DNA of 64,000 bases from Methylosarcina fibrata AML-C10 (GTDB taxonomy: Bacteria > Pseudomonadota > Gammaproteobacteria > Methylococcales > Methylomonadaceae). How positions within the stretch are numbered: the first letter of the stretch is position 1; every line of letters begins with the position of its first letter. The notes below the pieces were generated by a model, which was not told the origin of the DNA, ran no database searches, and was given only the letters and a program-made list of their open reading frames with translations. Positions 35,323 through 44,362 of this stretch are shown here, piece after piece. The DNA lies in contig NZ_KB889965.1 of NCBI RefSeq assembly GCF_000372865.1, forward strand, positions 3,393,450 to 3,457,449. Direction: 5' to 3'. The position numbers were made by a program, and so were the translations under genes.

Positions 35323-36201
35323 TTAATCCGGCAAGTCTTTTTCGGAAAGACGGAAAGGCCTGGGCGAAAAGTTAAAATCCCGCCGCGCTTCCGAATGGTC
35401 GAAAACCAGATCCTGATTCATGCGTTCGGCCATCGACGCCGACCAATTCCGGAATCTGGGCAATACCCGCAAACAAGCGATGGCCAGCCTGAAAGCCGGC
35501 AGCGGAATGGAAATGAGTCTGGGCCGGCTGTTGAGCGCGAGGAAAATGCGCTTCACCATTTCCTTATAGGCCAGTTTTTCTCCTCCGGAAAGATTATAAG
35601 TCCGGTTGGTCGTTTCAGGCGTCGATAAAACCGCCAGGCAGGCCGACGCGATGTCGTCCGCATGAACGGGCTGGCGCAGACCGGTCGCCGCTCCCAGCAG
35701 GGGGAAAAAGCCGAAACGCCCGATAAAGCGGGCAATTTCGGTGATGTTTTTATCCTTGCCGTAACCGTAGATGAGAGTCGGCCGGAACACGATCCATTCG
35801 ACCTGATGGGCTTCGGCCCAGGTTTGCAGCGCTTGCTCGCTGGCCGCCAGACGAACCGCCGCTTCCCTTTCCTTGCTGTCGTTTGAATCCGTCTTGGTGA
35901 AGCGGCTGGTCGACGACAACACCACGATGCGCTTGCAGCCGCAAGCCTTGAGCAGGCCGAAATAATCCGGCAGTACCCAGATGGGAGCAAGACAAATCCA
36001 GTAAGGGATGGCTTCCTCTCCCGCGGAGGGGAAATCCACAAGAGGGGAAGTGATCTGACGCCATTCGACCGGACCGCAACGATCGTCCGTTTTTCTTCTC
36101 GAATAGGCGGTCACCTGCCATTCGTTCTCGACCAGCAACGGCAGCAGGCGTTCGCCCACCAGGCTGGTCGCTCCCAACAGGCCGATGCGGGCTTTAGGCA
36201 C
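35323..36201 (-). CDS. NAD(P)-dependent epimerase/dehydratase-like protein
   Basis: A 292-residue extended-SDR-like protein. GATSLVGERLLPLL is the nucleotide-binding GxxGxxG turn, and FRPTLIYGYGKDKNI with QPVHADDIA are the conserved epimerase segments. The classical YxxxK is not obvious (STSRFTKTDS stands in its place), so catalysis may be atypical. It follows the glycosyltransferase with an 8-bp overlap, so the two probably act in one cell-surface glycan pathway. Confidence 0.8.
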   Translation of the reverse strand: MPKARIGLLGATSLVGERLLPLLVENEWQVTAYSRRKTDDRCGPVEWRQITSPLVDFPSAGEEAIPYWICLAPIWVLPDYFGLLKACGCKRIVVLSSTSRFTKTDSNDSKEREAAVRLAASEQALQTWAEAHQVEWIVFRPTLIYGYGKDKNITEIARFIGRFGFFPLLGAATGLRQPVHADDIASACLAVLSTPETTNRTYNLSGGEKLAYKEMVKRIFLALNSRPRLISIPLPAFRLAIACLRVLPRFRNWSASMAERMNQDLVFDHSEARRDFNFSPRPFRLSEKDLPD

Positions 36202-37093
36202 GAACCCATCCCAAACGTTGCAACAGGCGTTTAAAAAGGTATTGCGCCATAATCAAGGTAAAACGGAACCAGACGCCGAAATTGACCAGGAACATCAGGA
36301 TGCCCGGATATTGATGCCGGAAAAATTTTTGATAAAAGCGCATCATGCCTTTGTGCTTGTGCCATTCGACGAAAATGGGCCGGGACCGCCCGCAGGCTCC
36401 GGAGGCATGGGTGATTTGGGCGCTGGGTATGAACAGAATCCTCCAGCCTTTCTGGCGAAAGCGCATGCACCAGTCCAGATCCTCGCAATGCAAAAAATAA
36501 CCTTCGTCCCAGAGGCCGACGTCCCGAATGGCTTCCTGTTTCACTAACATGCAGGCGCCGGATATCGCTTCCACTTCGATCGGGCCGGGCGGCAAGGGTT
36601 GTTTGTGAAGATCGAAATCGAAAAAAAGTTTAGGCCAACGCTGGGCGAATCGGCTTAATCCGAAAGCTCTTACAAAAGAACGCCACGGCGTCGGCACCGC
36701 GCGCCGCCCTCCCGCCTGTTCGGTGCCGTCGGGATTGACCAGTAAGCCGCCGACCATGCCGACATCTCGGTTCGATTTCAGATGCTTCAACAGATCGATC
36801 AGCGTTCCGCGGATAAACGAGCAGTCCGGATTCAGAAACAGTAAATAGTCGGCCGAAGCATGGGCAATACCGATATTGCAGGCGGTTGCAAATCCGGTAT
36901 TCACTGAATTCCGGATGATTTTGACCGACTCCAGATCTTCTATGGAACTTAAACTTTGGTCGAGAGAAGCATTGTCCACCACGATAATCTCGATGCTCAG
37001 AGGGCAATTCAGAAGACAATCGATGCATTCCCTGAGCAGATGGCCTGCGTTGTAATTGACGACGATTGCCGAAAGGGTTAAATCCATGGTCAT
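36194..37093 (-). CDS. Family 2 glycosyltransferase (rhamnosyltransferase-like)
   Basis: A 299-residue GT-A glycosyltransferase. VNYNAGHLLRECIDCL and VVDNASLDQS are the donor-binding start, NTGFATACNIGI and LLFLNPD (the DxD equivalent) follow, and HCEDLDWCMRFRQ is the ED-D acceptor-site motif. The set is typical of the WbbL/rhamnosyltransferase branch. The C-terminal 30 residues include a hydrophobic, membrane-binding stretch. It overlaps the epimerase gene by 8 bp. A second ATG two codons downstream is equally possible. Confidence 0.88.
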   Translation of the reverse strand: MTMDLTLSAIVVNYNAGHLLRECIDCLLNCPLSIEIIVVDNASLDQSLSSIEDLESVKIIRNSVNTGFATACNIGIAHASADYLLFLNPDCSFIRGTLIDLLKHLKSNRDVGMVGGLLVNPDGTEQAGGRRAVPTPWRSFVRAFGLSRFAQRWPKLFFDFDLHKQPLPPGPIEVEAISGACMLVKQEAIRDVGLWDEGYFLHCEDLDWCMRFRQKGWRILFIPSAQITHASGACGRSRPIFVEWHKHKGMMRFYQKFFRHQYPGILMFLVNFGVWFRFTLIMAQYLFKRLLQRLGWVRA

Positions 37094-37534
37094 GCTGATC
37101 GGCTGAAGGAAGGCACGCGATGAGTCAGCATACGCCGGATCTCTCTATCGGGCGCTTTCGTTGCTCGGTAAAATCTTCGCTTTTCCATAAATCCGGCCTC
37201 CCTTTACGAGCACAACGCCGGTTTGGGATATCGATTGAATCGGCCCGCATACAGAAAATAAACAATACTCTCCAGCAATAAAACGGATGGAAGATATAAA
37301 AACAAAACGACGGTGTGTCTTTAATTGTATGGCCAATCGGGTCAACCGGCTTCGGCGTCGGCCTCAATCGGAAATTGGTCATGAACACTGCTTGTCCTGA
37401 TTTGACATGATACACCACAGCCTCGGTAACGTATATGACTTTGTCCCCTTTGAGGAAGGACAAAGAAGCTCGGAAAATAACAATAGAAAACCGGTTAAAG
37501 ACAAAATCGAATAAAAAAGCGGCGAACTTCCGGT
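37094..37534. other. Gene-free stretch upstream of the glycosyltransferase
   Basis: About 440 bp between the glycosyltransferase start and the diaA stop, both on the minus strand. A 148-codon minus-strand frame exists, but its translation is Phe/Arg-rich without motif or ribosome-binding site and overlaps diaA, so I do not call it. Regulatory content is not visible. Confidence 0.5.
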
Positions 37535-38122
37535 TCAGCCGCCGAACAACTGATGATCGATCAGATCGCAAAAACAGTGGCTGATCAGACTGTGAACTTC
37601 ATGAATCCGGGCCGACGAGTTGGACGGCACGCGCAACTCCAGGTCCTTTTCGTTGAGTTGAGCGGCAATGGCTCCTCCGTCCCTGCCGGTCAGGGCGATG
37701 ACGCTGATCTCTTTGTCGTGCGCGCAGTGAACGGCCTTGACGATATTTCCCGAAAAACCGCAATCGCTGTACACCACCAGCATGTCGCCGCTTTGGCCCA
37801 GGGCTCTGAGCTGTTTGGCGAAAACGTCGTCGAAATGGCTTTCGTTGGCGATCGCGGTGATAGTGGTCATGTCGGTGCTCAACGCCAGCGCCGGCAGGGA
37901 AGGCCGCTCGCGCTCGAAGCGGTGCAGCAAGGTTGACGACAACAGTTGGGCGTTGTTGGCCGCGCGTCCGTTGCCGCAGGCGATGATTTTCTTGTCGTTG
38001 AGCAAGGCCGCCACCAGCCGTTCCGAGGCATAGGCGATCAGATCGGTCAGGTAGTTCATCGCATCCTGCTGAGTCTGGAGACTGTCGGTAAACTGGTTGA
38101 TGATTCGGTCTTGTAAACTCAT
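37535..38122 (-). CDS. diaA: SIS-domain protein, DiaA/GmhA-like
   Basis: A 195-residue SIS-domain protein. ACGNGRAANNAQLLSSTLL is the phosphosugar-binding loop, and YSDCGFSGN the second loop. The family covers phosphoheptose isomerase GmhA and DiaA, the DnaA-binding initiation regulator. The gene order rsmI / lpoA-yraN-diaA favours DiaA. Catalytic residues of GmhA cannot be fully checked by eye. ATG 38122 is chosen; the upstream frame overlaps yraN. Confidence 0.82.
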   Translation of the reverse strand: MSLQDRIINQFTDSLQTQQDAMNYLTDLIAYASERLVAALLNDKKIIACGNGRAANNAQLLSSTLLHRFERERPSLPALALSTDMTTITAIANESHFDDVFAKQLRALGQSGDMLVVYSDCGFSGNIVKAVHCAHDKEISVIALTGRDGGAIAAQLNEKDLELRVPSNSSARIHEVHSLISHCFCDLIDHQLFGG

Positions 38123-38139
38123 AGAGAAAATTGACTGGC

Positions 38140-38508
38140 TTAAAAAGCGTTTCGTATCCATTCGATGGCGCCGTTGCCGGAAAGGGCGATCACGTCGAAT
38201 CGTATCGGGCAATCCGTTTTCGAGGTGGATAAATAATACTGCGTGGCGGCAATTATACGCGATTGTTTGGCCGGAGTGACACTCTCGGCGGCGCTGCCGT
38301 ATTTGTCCGACTTGCGGAAGCGGACCTCGACGATGACCAGCGTACCGCCGTCGGTCATGATCAAATCCAGTTCGCCCTGTTTGCAGCGAAAATTCCTGCA
38401 TACCGGCTGCAGCCCTTTTCCGATTAAAAACCGGTGCGCCCGTTCCTCGGCGTTCCTGCCGCGCATCAGATGAGCGGTTTTGTCCCGGAGCTTAGTTAGC
38501 AGGGTCAT
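38140..38508 (-). CDS. yraN: YraN family (UPF0102) nuclease-like protein
   Basis: A 122-residue protein. GRNAEERAHRFLIGKGL, then GELDLIMTDGGTLVIVEVRFRK, is the UPF0102 signature, in which E..D..ExR(K) is arranged as in Holliday-junction-type PD-(D/E)XK nucleases. Biological role is not settled. It overlaps the lpoA 3' end by 17 bp and ends 17 bp before diaA. The family nucleases usually have E-x-K; here the last position reads EVRFRK. Confidence 0.9.
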   Translation of the reverse strand: MTLLTKLRDKTAHLMRGRNAEERAHRFLIGKGLQPVCRNFRCKQGELDLIMTDGGTLVIVEVRFRKSDKYGSAAESVTPAKQSRIIAATQYYLSTSKTDCPIRFDVIALSGNGAIEWIRNAF

Positions 38509-40441
38509 GGCCGCCGTCCGGTTGCGAAGTGCCGTTATCCGGGATGGGCGCGGGAGCGGCCGGAGCCTCTGTCTCGGCCGTTTCATCGATGAGCCTGGGT
38601 TGGCCTTCGCTAAACCGGGCGCAGATCAGTTGGCGCTGAATGCGATGACCCGGGGCCAGCGACAGTTTTCCGGTGGCGCCGGCATAGGGCTGTCCGTTCA
38701 GATCGCGAAGGCGCGCGGCCAGATGGAACGCGTCGATGCCCATTGCGATCAGGCGTAAATAGGAACCCGGAAACTGCTGCCGGACCGAAGCCAGAGAGGC
38801 CATGCCGAGATCGCCGGGATAGGCTTGGTCGAAAAACCAGGGCATGTCGCAGAAGACAGCCCCGTCGAGAATCCGGTCCTGGCCCGGATCGGCTTCGCCG
38901 CCGTAGATGTTGGGCAGGGCATACACCGCCAGATCCTCGGCGCCGAACACGTCCAGTTGCCGTTTGATGGCCCTGGCTTCCTCGGGATAGGCACTGATGA
39001 AAATCACGTCCGCTTCCTGTTTCTTTTCGGCTCCTTCTCCTGCCTGAAATGACTCGGCGTAGACCGGCGAATTGTTATCCCGGTTGAGCAGGAGTCCGAC
39101 CGCCAGCGAAAAATCGGTCATTTTGGGGCGGTAGGTCTGGACTTTGAGAAGTACGGTGTCGCCGTTTTGCCAATAGTCTTTAAAATAGTCGGCAATGCGT
39201 TGGGTTTGGGGATTTTCCGGGATCAGCAGCAATGCCTTTTTATGGCCGTCCCGGCGCGCGGCGGCGGTAATCTGTTCGACGTCGTCGACCGGGCTCAAGG
39301 CGAATTGATAAAGATTGTCTTGCTCAAGATTCGGAATGTGATTTAATGCCAGCACGGGGACGTCGAGCAGGGTCGACTCGGCCAGGCTCTGGATGTCCGC
39401 CTTTTCGAGCGGACCGATGATGAACTCGGCCCCGGCGGCGACGGCTTCGCGATATTGTTCTGCGAGTGTGCCCTGTTCGGTGTCGTAAAAGTGCAGATTG
39501 GGCTTGCCGGCTTGATTGCCGAGACGGTCGAAGGCGGCCATGATTCCGGCTTTGATGGCTTTCCCGGCCGCCGCAAAAGACCCGGATTCGGGCAGCAGGA
39601 CCGCGATCGAGCCGGGATAATGGACCGCAGCCTCCGAGGAAGCGGGTGGTTGTTGGCTCAACCAGGCGATATCGGCAGGATGATCCGGAAAGGCTGCCCG
39701 CCATTGGTTTAGTCGGGCGTTGAAATCGGGCCGGTCCTTTTGCTTGTAGATGCGGGCCAGAGCCAGCCAGCCGGCCAACGGATCGGCGGGAGAAACCGCT
39801 CCGCTTTCCAGTTGCGCATCGTCGAGCAGGGCCAAAGTATCGAGAATGCCGAGCTGGTTCTGTTTTTTCGGCTCCTCGTCAGCCAGTAATGCGTCGAGTT
39901 CGATGCGGGATCTGGCGCTCGCCAGCAAATTCCCCTGGAGCGAAAAGGCAAAGGCCCGGGCTTGCAGATAGGTGATCTTCTCTTCCGGGCCGAGCAGGTG
40001 CGGCTCGATGCTTTCCAGATGGTCCAGCGCCAATTCGGCTTCGCCCATGCTGAGTCTGATTTGCGCATAAAGAAGATTGAGCAGGGCGGTGTCCTGTTCG
40101 GACAATTGCGAGGCATCGAGGCTGTCCGCCTGCTTTTTTGCTTCGCTGTAATTGCCGTCCCGGATCAACGCATCAATGGCGGCGAAACGTTGCCGGACCT
40201 CTTCCCTGGAAAGGGAAGGCGGCCGCGAGGGATTCAGTTCGGTGGCGGTAATGGCTTTGTCGTCCGTTTCCAGAGGGCGGGTCACCGCCGTGTCCTCGAC
40301 CGGCGGCGGAGGCGGGGGCGGTGCGGCCTGTTCTTTAGGCTCAGTGGCGCATCCCTGTACCAGCAGCAGGGCGAGCAGGCATCCAAATAAATAATACCGC
40401 GCGAAATCGGATCGGCGCTTTGAATTGAACGAGCTATTCAT
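38492..40441 (-). CDS. lpoA: Penicillin-binding protein activator LpoA (LppC)
   Basis: A 649-residue outer-membrane lipoprotein. The signal peptide ends in lipobox LVQGC (residues about 25-29). A proline-rich stretch (seven prolines) and a TPR-like helical N-terminal domain follow. The C-terminal periplasmic-binding-protein fold starts near PGSIAVLLPESG. LpoA activates PBP1A for cell-wall synthesis. ATG 40441 is 14 bp from the divergent rsmI start, so the two share a very short promoter region. The in-frame upstream extension overlaps rsmI and is rejected. Confidence 0.92.
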   Translation of the reverse strand: MNSSFNSKRRSDFARYYLFGCLLALLLVQGCATEPKEQAAPPPPPPPVEDTAVTRPLETDDKAITATELNPSRPPSLSREEVRQRFAAIDALIRDGNYSEAKKQADSLDASQLSEQDTALLNLLYAQIRLSMGEAELALDHLESIEPHLLGPEEKITYLQARAFAFSLQGNLLASARSRIELDALLADEEPKKQNQLGILDTLALLDDAQLESGAVSPADPLAGWLALARIYKQKDRPDFNARLNQWRAAFPDHPADIAWLSQQPPASSEAAVHYPGSIAVLLPESGSFAAAGKAIKAGIMAAFDRLGNQAGKPNLHFYDTEQGTLAEQYREAVAAGAEFIIGPLEKADIQSLAESTLLDVPVLALNHIPNLEQDNLYQFALSPVDDVEQITAAARRDGHKKALLLIPENPQTQRIADYFKDYWQNGDTVLLKVQTYRPKMTDFSLAVGLLLNRDNNSPVYAESFQAGEGAEKKQEADVIFISAYPEEARAIKRQLDVFGAEDLAVYALPNIYGGEADPGQDRILDGAVFCDMPWFFDQAYPGDLGMASLASVRQQFPGSYLRLIAMGIDAFHLAARLRDLNGQPYAGATGKLSLAPGHRIQRQLICARFSEGQPRLIDETAETEAPAAPAPIPDNGTSQPDGGHDPAN

Positions 40442-40454
40442 ATGAGAACATCGA

Positions 40455-41306
40455 ATGTCGGCTGAATTGGGCAAATTATACGTGGTTGCCACGCCGATTG
40501 GTAATCTGGCGGATATCAGCTTCAGGGCGGTCGAGGTCTTGAAGGGGGTCGACCTGATCGCGGCCGAAGACACCCGCCATGTCAGAATGCTGCTGGCGCA
40601 TTACGGCATCCACAACAAGCTGGTGTCGCTTCATCAGCATAACGAAGAAAAAATCGCCGGCAGCCTATTGGAAAAAATCCGCTCCGGGCTGACGATCGCG
40701 TTGGTTTCCGACGCGGGCACGCCGCTGATCAGCGACCCCGGCCTGCCTTTGATCCGACGGCTCAGGGAAGAAGGCATCGAAGTCTCGCCGATTCCGGGTC
40801 CCTGCGCCTTGATTGCGGCCTTGTCGGTTTCGGCCTTGCCGGTCTCTCGGTTTTCCTTCGAAGGATTTGCGCCGCGGACGGCTTCAGAGCGCAAAGCGTT
40901 TTTCAAGGAGAAATCGTCGTCCCAGGCGACCTGGGCCTTTTACGAATCCAGCCACCGCATCCTGGCGTCTTTGAGCGACCTGGCCGAAATGCTGCCGCCG
41001 GAGCGCCGCGTCGTCATTGCCCGGGAGTTGACCAAACTGCACGAAACCGTGGTCGGAGACCGCCTGGACCGTGTTCTGGCCATTGTCGAATGGGACGAGA
41101 ACATGCGGAAAGGCGAGTTCGTGGTCATGGTCGAAGGCGCAACGGTAGAAAAAGAACAGGCGGTCACGCCCGAACAGCACAAACTGCTGTCGGTGCTGCT
41201 GCGCGAATGCAGCATCAAAACCGCCGTCGATATGGCGGTGGAGATTACCGGTGCCAGGAAAAAACTGCTGTATCAGGCGGCCCTGGCCATTGCCGAGCGG
41301 GAATAA
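40455..41306 (+). CDS. rsmI: 16S rRNA (cytidine1402-2'-O)-methyltransferase
   Basis: A 283-residue SAM-dependent methyltransferase of the tetrapyrrole-methylase fold. Conserved signatures are VVATPIGNLADISFRA, DAGTPLISDPG and PIPGPCALIAALS. It methylates the ribose of C1402 in the decoding centre of 16S rRNA. It is divergent from lpoA, as in many Gammaproteobacteria. It is followed by 300 bp without a gene. Confidence 0.95.
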   Translation: MSAELGKLYVVATPIGNLADISFRAVEVLKGVDLIAAEDTRHVRMLLAHYGIHNKLVSLHQHNEEKIAGSLLEKIRSGLTIALVSDAGTPLISDPGLPLIRRLREEGIEVSPIPGPCALIAALSVSALPVSRFSFEGFAPRTASERKAFFKEKSSSQATWAFYESSHRILASLSDLAEMLPPERRVVIARELTKLHETVVGDRLDRVLAIVEWDENMRKGEFVVMVEGATVEKEQAVTPEQHKLLSVLLRECSIKTAVDMAVEITGARKKLLYQAALAIAERE

Positions 41307-41610
41307 CAAGAAGGGCTCGGGAGCATGGTCTTGCCGCCGAGGCCGTTCGAACAATTCCGGCACGCCTCAGGGCGGCGGCCGGCAAAGAGACAGTTCTTTT
41401 CCTTCCGAGTTTTACCGAGTCAGTAAGAGCATGGAGGGACATCCTCTAAACCGGCCCGACAAGAATTAACGCGGTTACGGAAGCCGTTTTTCCCGAAGCA
41501 TTCCAAAGGCCGACTTGAATCGTTGAACGAACGATTGGTGTCGGCCTATCCTCTAAAATAGTAGTAAGCAAAACACCGGCTCGAAAACGGATGAAAAGGA
41601 GGGTTTTGGG
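41307..41610. other. Gene-free stretch after rsmI
   Basis: About 300 bp with no ORF of coding character. I looked for the RNase P RNA often found near this locus and did not see its conserved core. A very strong ribosome-binding site (AAAGGAGGG, 41595-41603) marks the 3' edge. Confidence 0.5.
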
Positions 41611-42540
41611 ATGAGAATTGAATTATCCGAAATTGAAAGCGCCATCGTCCGCCGCATCAAACCGCTCGGCGGCAACGAAGACGCCGTCTACGATTACCAG
41701 TGCCCGAGAACGGGCCGCCTCTTCATGATACGGCGTTACGGAGACCGTTATCTTCTCGAAGAATTGGTCCCGATAGGGATTTGGGACCGGAAAATAAAAA
41801 ATCGCGTACTCGAAACCCTCTTCGAAAGCGTCTTTGCAAGATCCCGGCCCAACGAATTCAAGCACATCTTGCTGCGCCGATTGCCGGACGAAAGCAGCGT
41901 GGATTGTCCCGGCCGGTCGCGCTATCTGATAATCCGCGCCACGGACTGGGAAGGAGAGCCGGTCTTTTCGAACTCGATTTCGGAATGCGCCCGAAGCATC
42001 GCCGGCGCCTTGAATGCCGACGCCTATTACCAGGCCCGGCAGCCTGCGGCCGAAAAAGTCGGAACCGAAGCGATCGATGAAGTCAAACAAACGATCTTCT
42101 ATTGGCGGCTTATCCTGAAAGCTTTGGATCTCGTGGAGCCCGGCACGGTCTTCAAGGGGACCTTCAACACGAGGAGCGGCAAGATCAGCGACGAGGTCAA
42201 GCAGGATCTACTCCGTTACTTCAATGCACCTTCCCATGAGTTATGGGACCGCCTGTTCAGCCAAACCATCGTTCACAAGGACACCCTCTGGCAAGCCTGG
42301 TGCGATTACGACCCCGAGGCGCCCCGTACGCTGAGCGATCAGGAAAAGCGAATTTGGCCCCGCATACCGGATGGCGAGCAATTGCGCGAAGCGATCCGCG
42401 CCTGCGTTGAAGCCAACCGCGAGCGCGCCGAGACAGCCCTTGCCCGAAACACCGAATTGCTGGAAAAGCTGCTGAATAAAAACCGGCCCGAACTGAAACT
42501 GGTGAAAAATCTTCGGCAGGGCGATCGGGCGCGAGTCTGA
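41611..42540 (+). CDS. Unrecognised 309-residue protein
   Basis: No family is recognised. The protein is soluble and rich in charged residues. QCPRTGRLFMIRRYGDRYLLEELVPIG reads as a beta-sheet-rich start, and the C-terminal 120 residues as helical (AIRACVEANRERAETALARNTELLEKLL). AGGAGG 8 nt before ATG 41611 is the best ribosome-binding site seen in the window, so the start is secure and expression may be high. It lies between core gene rsmI and the cassette array and has the GC-rich codon use of the core genes. Confidence 0.8.
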   Translation: MRIELSEIESAIVRRIKPLGGNEDAVYDYQCPRTGRLFMIRRYGDRYLLEELVPIGIWDRKIKNRVLETLFESVFARSRPNEFKHILLRRLPDESSVDCPGRSRYLIIRATDWEGEPVFSNSISECARSIAGALNADAYYQARQPAAEKVGTEAIDEVKQTIFYWRLILKALDLVEPGTVFKGTFNTRSGKISDEVKQDLLRYFNAPSHELWDRLFSQTIVHKDTLWQAWCDYDPEAPRTLSDQEKRIWPRIPDGEQLREAIRACVEANRERAETALARNTELLEKLLNKNRPELKLVKNLRQGDRARV

Positions 42541-42895
42541 AGTAGCGCCGTATCACAGGACTGTAGGATGTCGTGACGATCGGAACCGCCTCGTTCGCGA
42601 TGGATGAGGACCTAAGGCTCACCTCATCATACGAACTGAATCTCTAACGCATGGGCTGCTTGCCAAAAAGGTAAAATTGAAGTTTAATTCGATTTTGTTT
42701 GTTTTTCGGTTTGTCCGATGATTGCCCGGAAACGCTGGAATTTCGGAACAGTACTGGATTGAAAGATAATTGACATCTTTTAGGATGGCATAAATTTATT
42801 TATATGATTGATTCTAATAATTTATATTGCTTTTATAATGAATTAGCCAACCGGTTGACGCAATGTTTTGCTTCATTTAGGGCGTTTAATATTAG
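42541..42895. other. AT-rich leader before the cassette array
   Basis: No gene is seen. Positions 42661-42895 are sharply AT-richer than both sides. TATAAT lies at 42834-42839 with TTGATT 20 bp upstream; a TTGACA occurs at 42769-42774. Either could drive the first cassettes, in the way Pc does in integrons, but neither pair has ideal spacing. No integrase gene is present here. Confidence 0.4.
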
Positions 42896-42902
42896 TTAGG
42901 CG
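42896..42902 (+). other. Recombination core site GTTAGGC at the array's left edge
   Basis: GTTAGGC matches the GTTRRRY core and stands 3 bp before the first cassette gene. Upstream, 42845-42895 has only weak symmetry (TTGACGC against GCGTTTAA), so this may be a degraded attC or the relic of attI. It marks the left border of the array. Confidence 0.5.
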
Positions 42903-42905
42903 TCG

Positions 42906-43736
42906 ATGCAAACCATTCGTGTCAAGTCGTGGGAAAGCTTTGATGATGCTCTCAAGCGGGTGCGTAGGGCATATGGTCAATACGTCAGAACGCTCTCAGA
43001 CGGTAGCCAGTTTGAGCGTCACGTCAAAATCCTCTACCGCGGGCAGGCGGATGCGAAATGGCCACTGCTCACGACCCTAGAGCGAAAGACCAATGCGGAG
43101 ATTGATGTTCTTCGCTACGTCGACTACGCGGCAAGGACAGTAAACGAACTTGAGTCATTTACCGGCACGCGATGGTCGGTCGCGCCGTATCCTGACCTTG
43201 AACGCGAAGTTCGCGCGAAGCAAGATTCCCTTCGCGTTCACTTACCCGCATATGACTACTTGGTACATCTTCGCCACCACGGATTCCCGTCTCCGCTCCT
43301 CGATTGGACAGAGTCCCCGTACATAGCCGCGTACTTCGCTTACCTCACATCTGATAGTCGAAATCCGGCGGTCTACTGCTACATTGAGTCGCCAACCTTT
43401 GTGAAGGTGGGCTCTGGCGGCTCCCCCATGATTTCCCTCATGGGGCCCTATGTGAGCACACATAGGAGGCACTTTGCACAGAGAGCTTCCTACACAGTCT
43501 GCACCCGCTGGGACCAAGAGCGAGAGCGTCATGTCTTCTGCAAGCATGAGAACGTCTTTGCTCGTGGAGACGAGACTCAAGATGTACTCGTCAAACTTGT
43601 CTTGCCGGCTCGCGACCGTCTTGCCGCTTTGCGTCGGCTATCTGAGTACAACATCAATCACTTCACACTGTTCCAGTCCGAGGATGCACTAGTGAAGTCA
43701 CTCGAAACCCGCTACTTTGATCTCGGCGACGCCTAA
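42906..43736 (+). CDS. FRG-domain protein (cassette 1)
   Basis: A 276-residue protein with the FRG domain: ILYRGQADAKWPLLTTLER (about residues 42-60), then HLRHHGFPSPLLDWTESPYIAAYFA (around residues 122-146). The domain is named after a conserved F-RG motif. It is widespread in accessory and defence loci, and its activity is not established. The protein is soluble. ATG 42906 starts 4 bp after the core site, and the stop overlaps the first box of the following attC. Confidence 0.85.
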   Translation: MQTIRVKSWESFDDALKRVRRAYGQYVRTLSDGSQFERHVKILYRGQADAKWPLLTTLERKTNAEIDVLRYVDYAARTVNELESFTGTRWSVAPYPDLEREVRAKQDSLRVHLPAYDYLVHLRHHGFPSPLLDWTESPYIAAYFAYLTSDSRNPAVYCYIESPTFVKVGSGGSPMISLMGPYVSTHRRHFAQRASYTVCTRWDQERERHVFCKHENVFARGDETQDVLVKLVLPARDRLAALRRLSEYNINHFTLFQSEDALVKSLETRYFDLGDA

Positions 43737-43856
43737 CCCTTCGCTCGAGCCGACCCGCTCCGGCAAGGCCCACTGGCCGCCCGGAGCCCACTTTCATGTT
43801 GCTCCGGTCGGCCAGTGGGCCTTGCCTCCACGGTCGGCTCAGCTCAAACGTTGGGC
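43731..43856 (+). other. attC site 1
   Basis: The site runs from GCCTAAC (43731-43737) to GTTGGGC (43850-43856), 126 bp. It holds a long imperfect inverted repeat: GAGCCGACC and AAGGCCCACTGGCC on the left answer GGCCAGTGGGCCTT and CGGTCGGCTC on the right. This is the longest and clearest site in the array. Confidence 0.9.
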
Positions 43857-43908
43857 ATCCGCACTCCTCATGTAGCGCATCAATACCAAAAAAATATAAG
43901 GATCAAGA

Positions 43909-44259
43909 ATGAATAATCGCACATTGGAATCACTGTACGACGAAATAGCACCCAAAGTGGGCCATGAAACCTTCATGGCTGCGGCAAGTCGAGTAGATAG
44001 CCTAATTACGGAGCTTACCGAGCTTACTATTGCTGGTAATGAATGGGCCGAGGAAAATAGCTACCCAGCAGTTGAAAATTATCCTCAATATCAACGGGCA
44101 CGAGAAATTGGTAAGGAGTTCTTAAAACTCGCTGGCTTCAAAGGTATGCAAACAGCCGTTGGATCTGTACGTAAGCGACTGTATGGAAAAGGTCTAGATG
44201 GGAGCAGCTTGATTCTAATGGAATATGGGTGGAGTGGTATCGGCGGCTGGCAGTCTTAA
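43909..44259 (+). CDS. Unrecognised small protein (cassette 2)
   Basis: A 116-residue soluble protein, mostly helical in its first half (LESLYDEIAPKVGHETFMAAASRVDSL) and ending in a Gly/Trp-rich segment. I know no family. ATG 43909 has AAGGA 8 nt upstream. The gene lies about 50 bp inside its cassette. A small hairpin, CGTTGTG/CACAACG (44289-44306), lies behind it. No attC separates it from the next ORF, so both form one cassette. Confidence 0.65.
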   Translation: MNNRTLESLYDEIAPKVGHETFMAAASRVDSLITELTELTIAGNEWAEENSYPAVENYPQYQRAREIGKEFLKLAGFKGMQTAVGSVRKRLYGKGLDGSSLILMEYGWSGIGGWQS

Positions 44260-44362
44260 ATATGAAAACGTCACAGAAGGAGAGTCAGCGTTGTGATAAC
44301 ACAACGTGGCCTTCTTCGACAGGATTTTTTGTTTTGTTTCCGAAAACACAGGAGTATCAATC

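Noticed and set aside
37125-37571. A 148-codon minus-strand frame between the glycosyltransferase and diaA
   Set aside because: No ribosome-binding site, no recognisable domain, odd Phe/Arg-rich composition, and it overlaps the diaA 3' end.
41307-41610. RNase P RNA behind rsmI
   Set aside because: The conserved core and pairing regions of the RNA are not visible.
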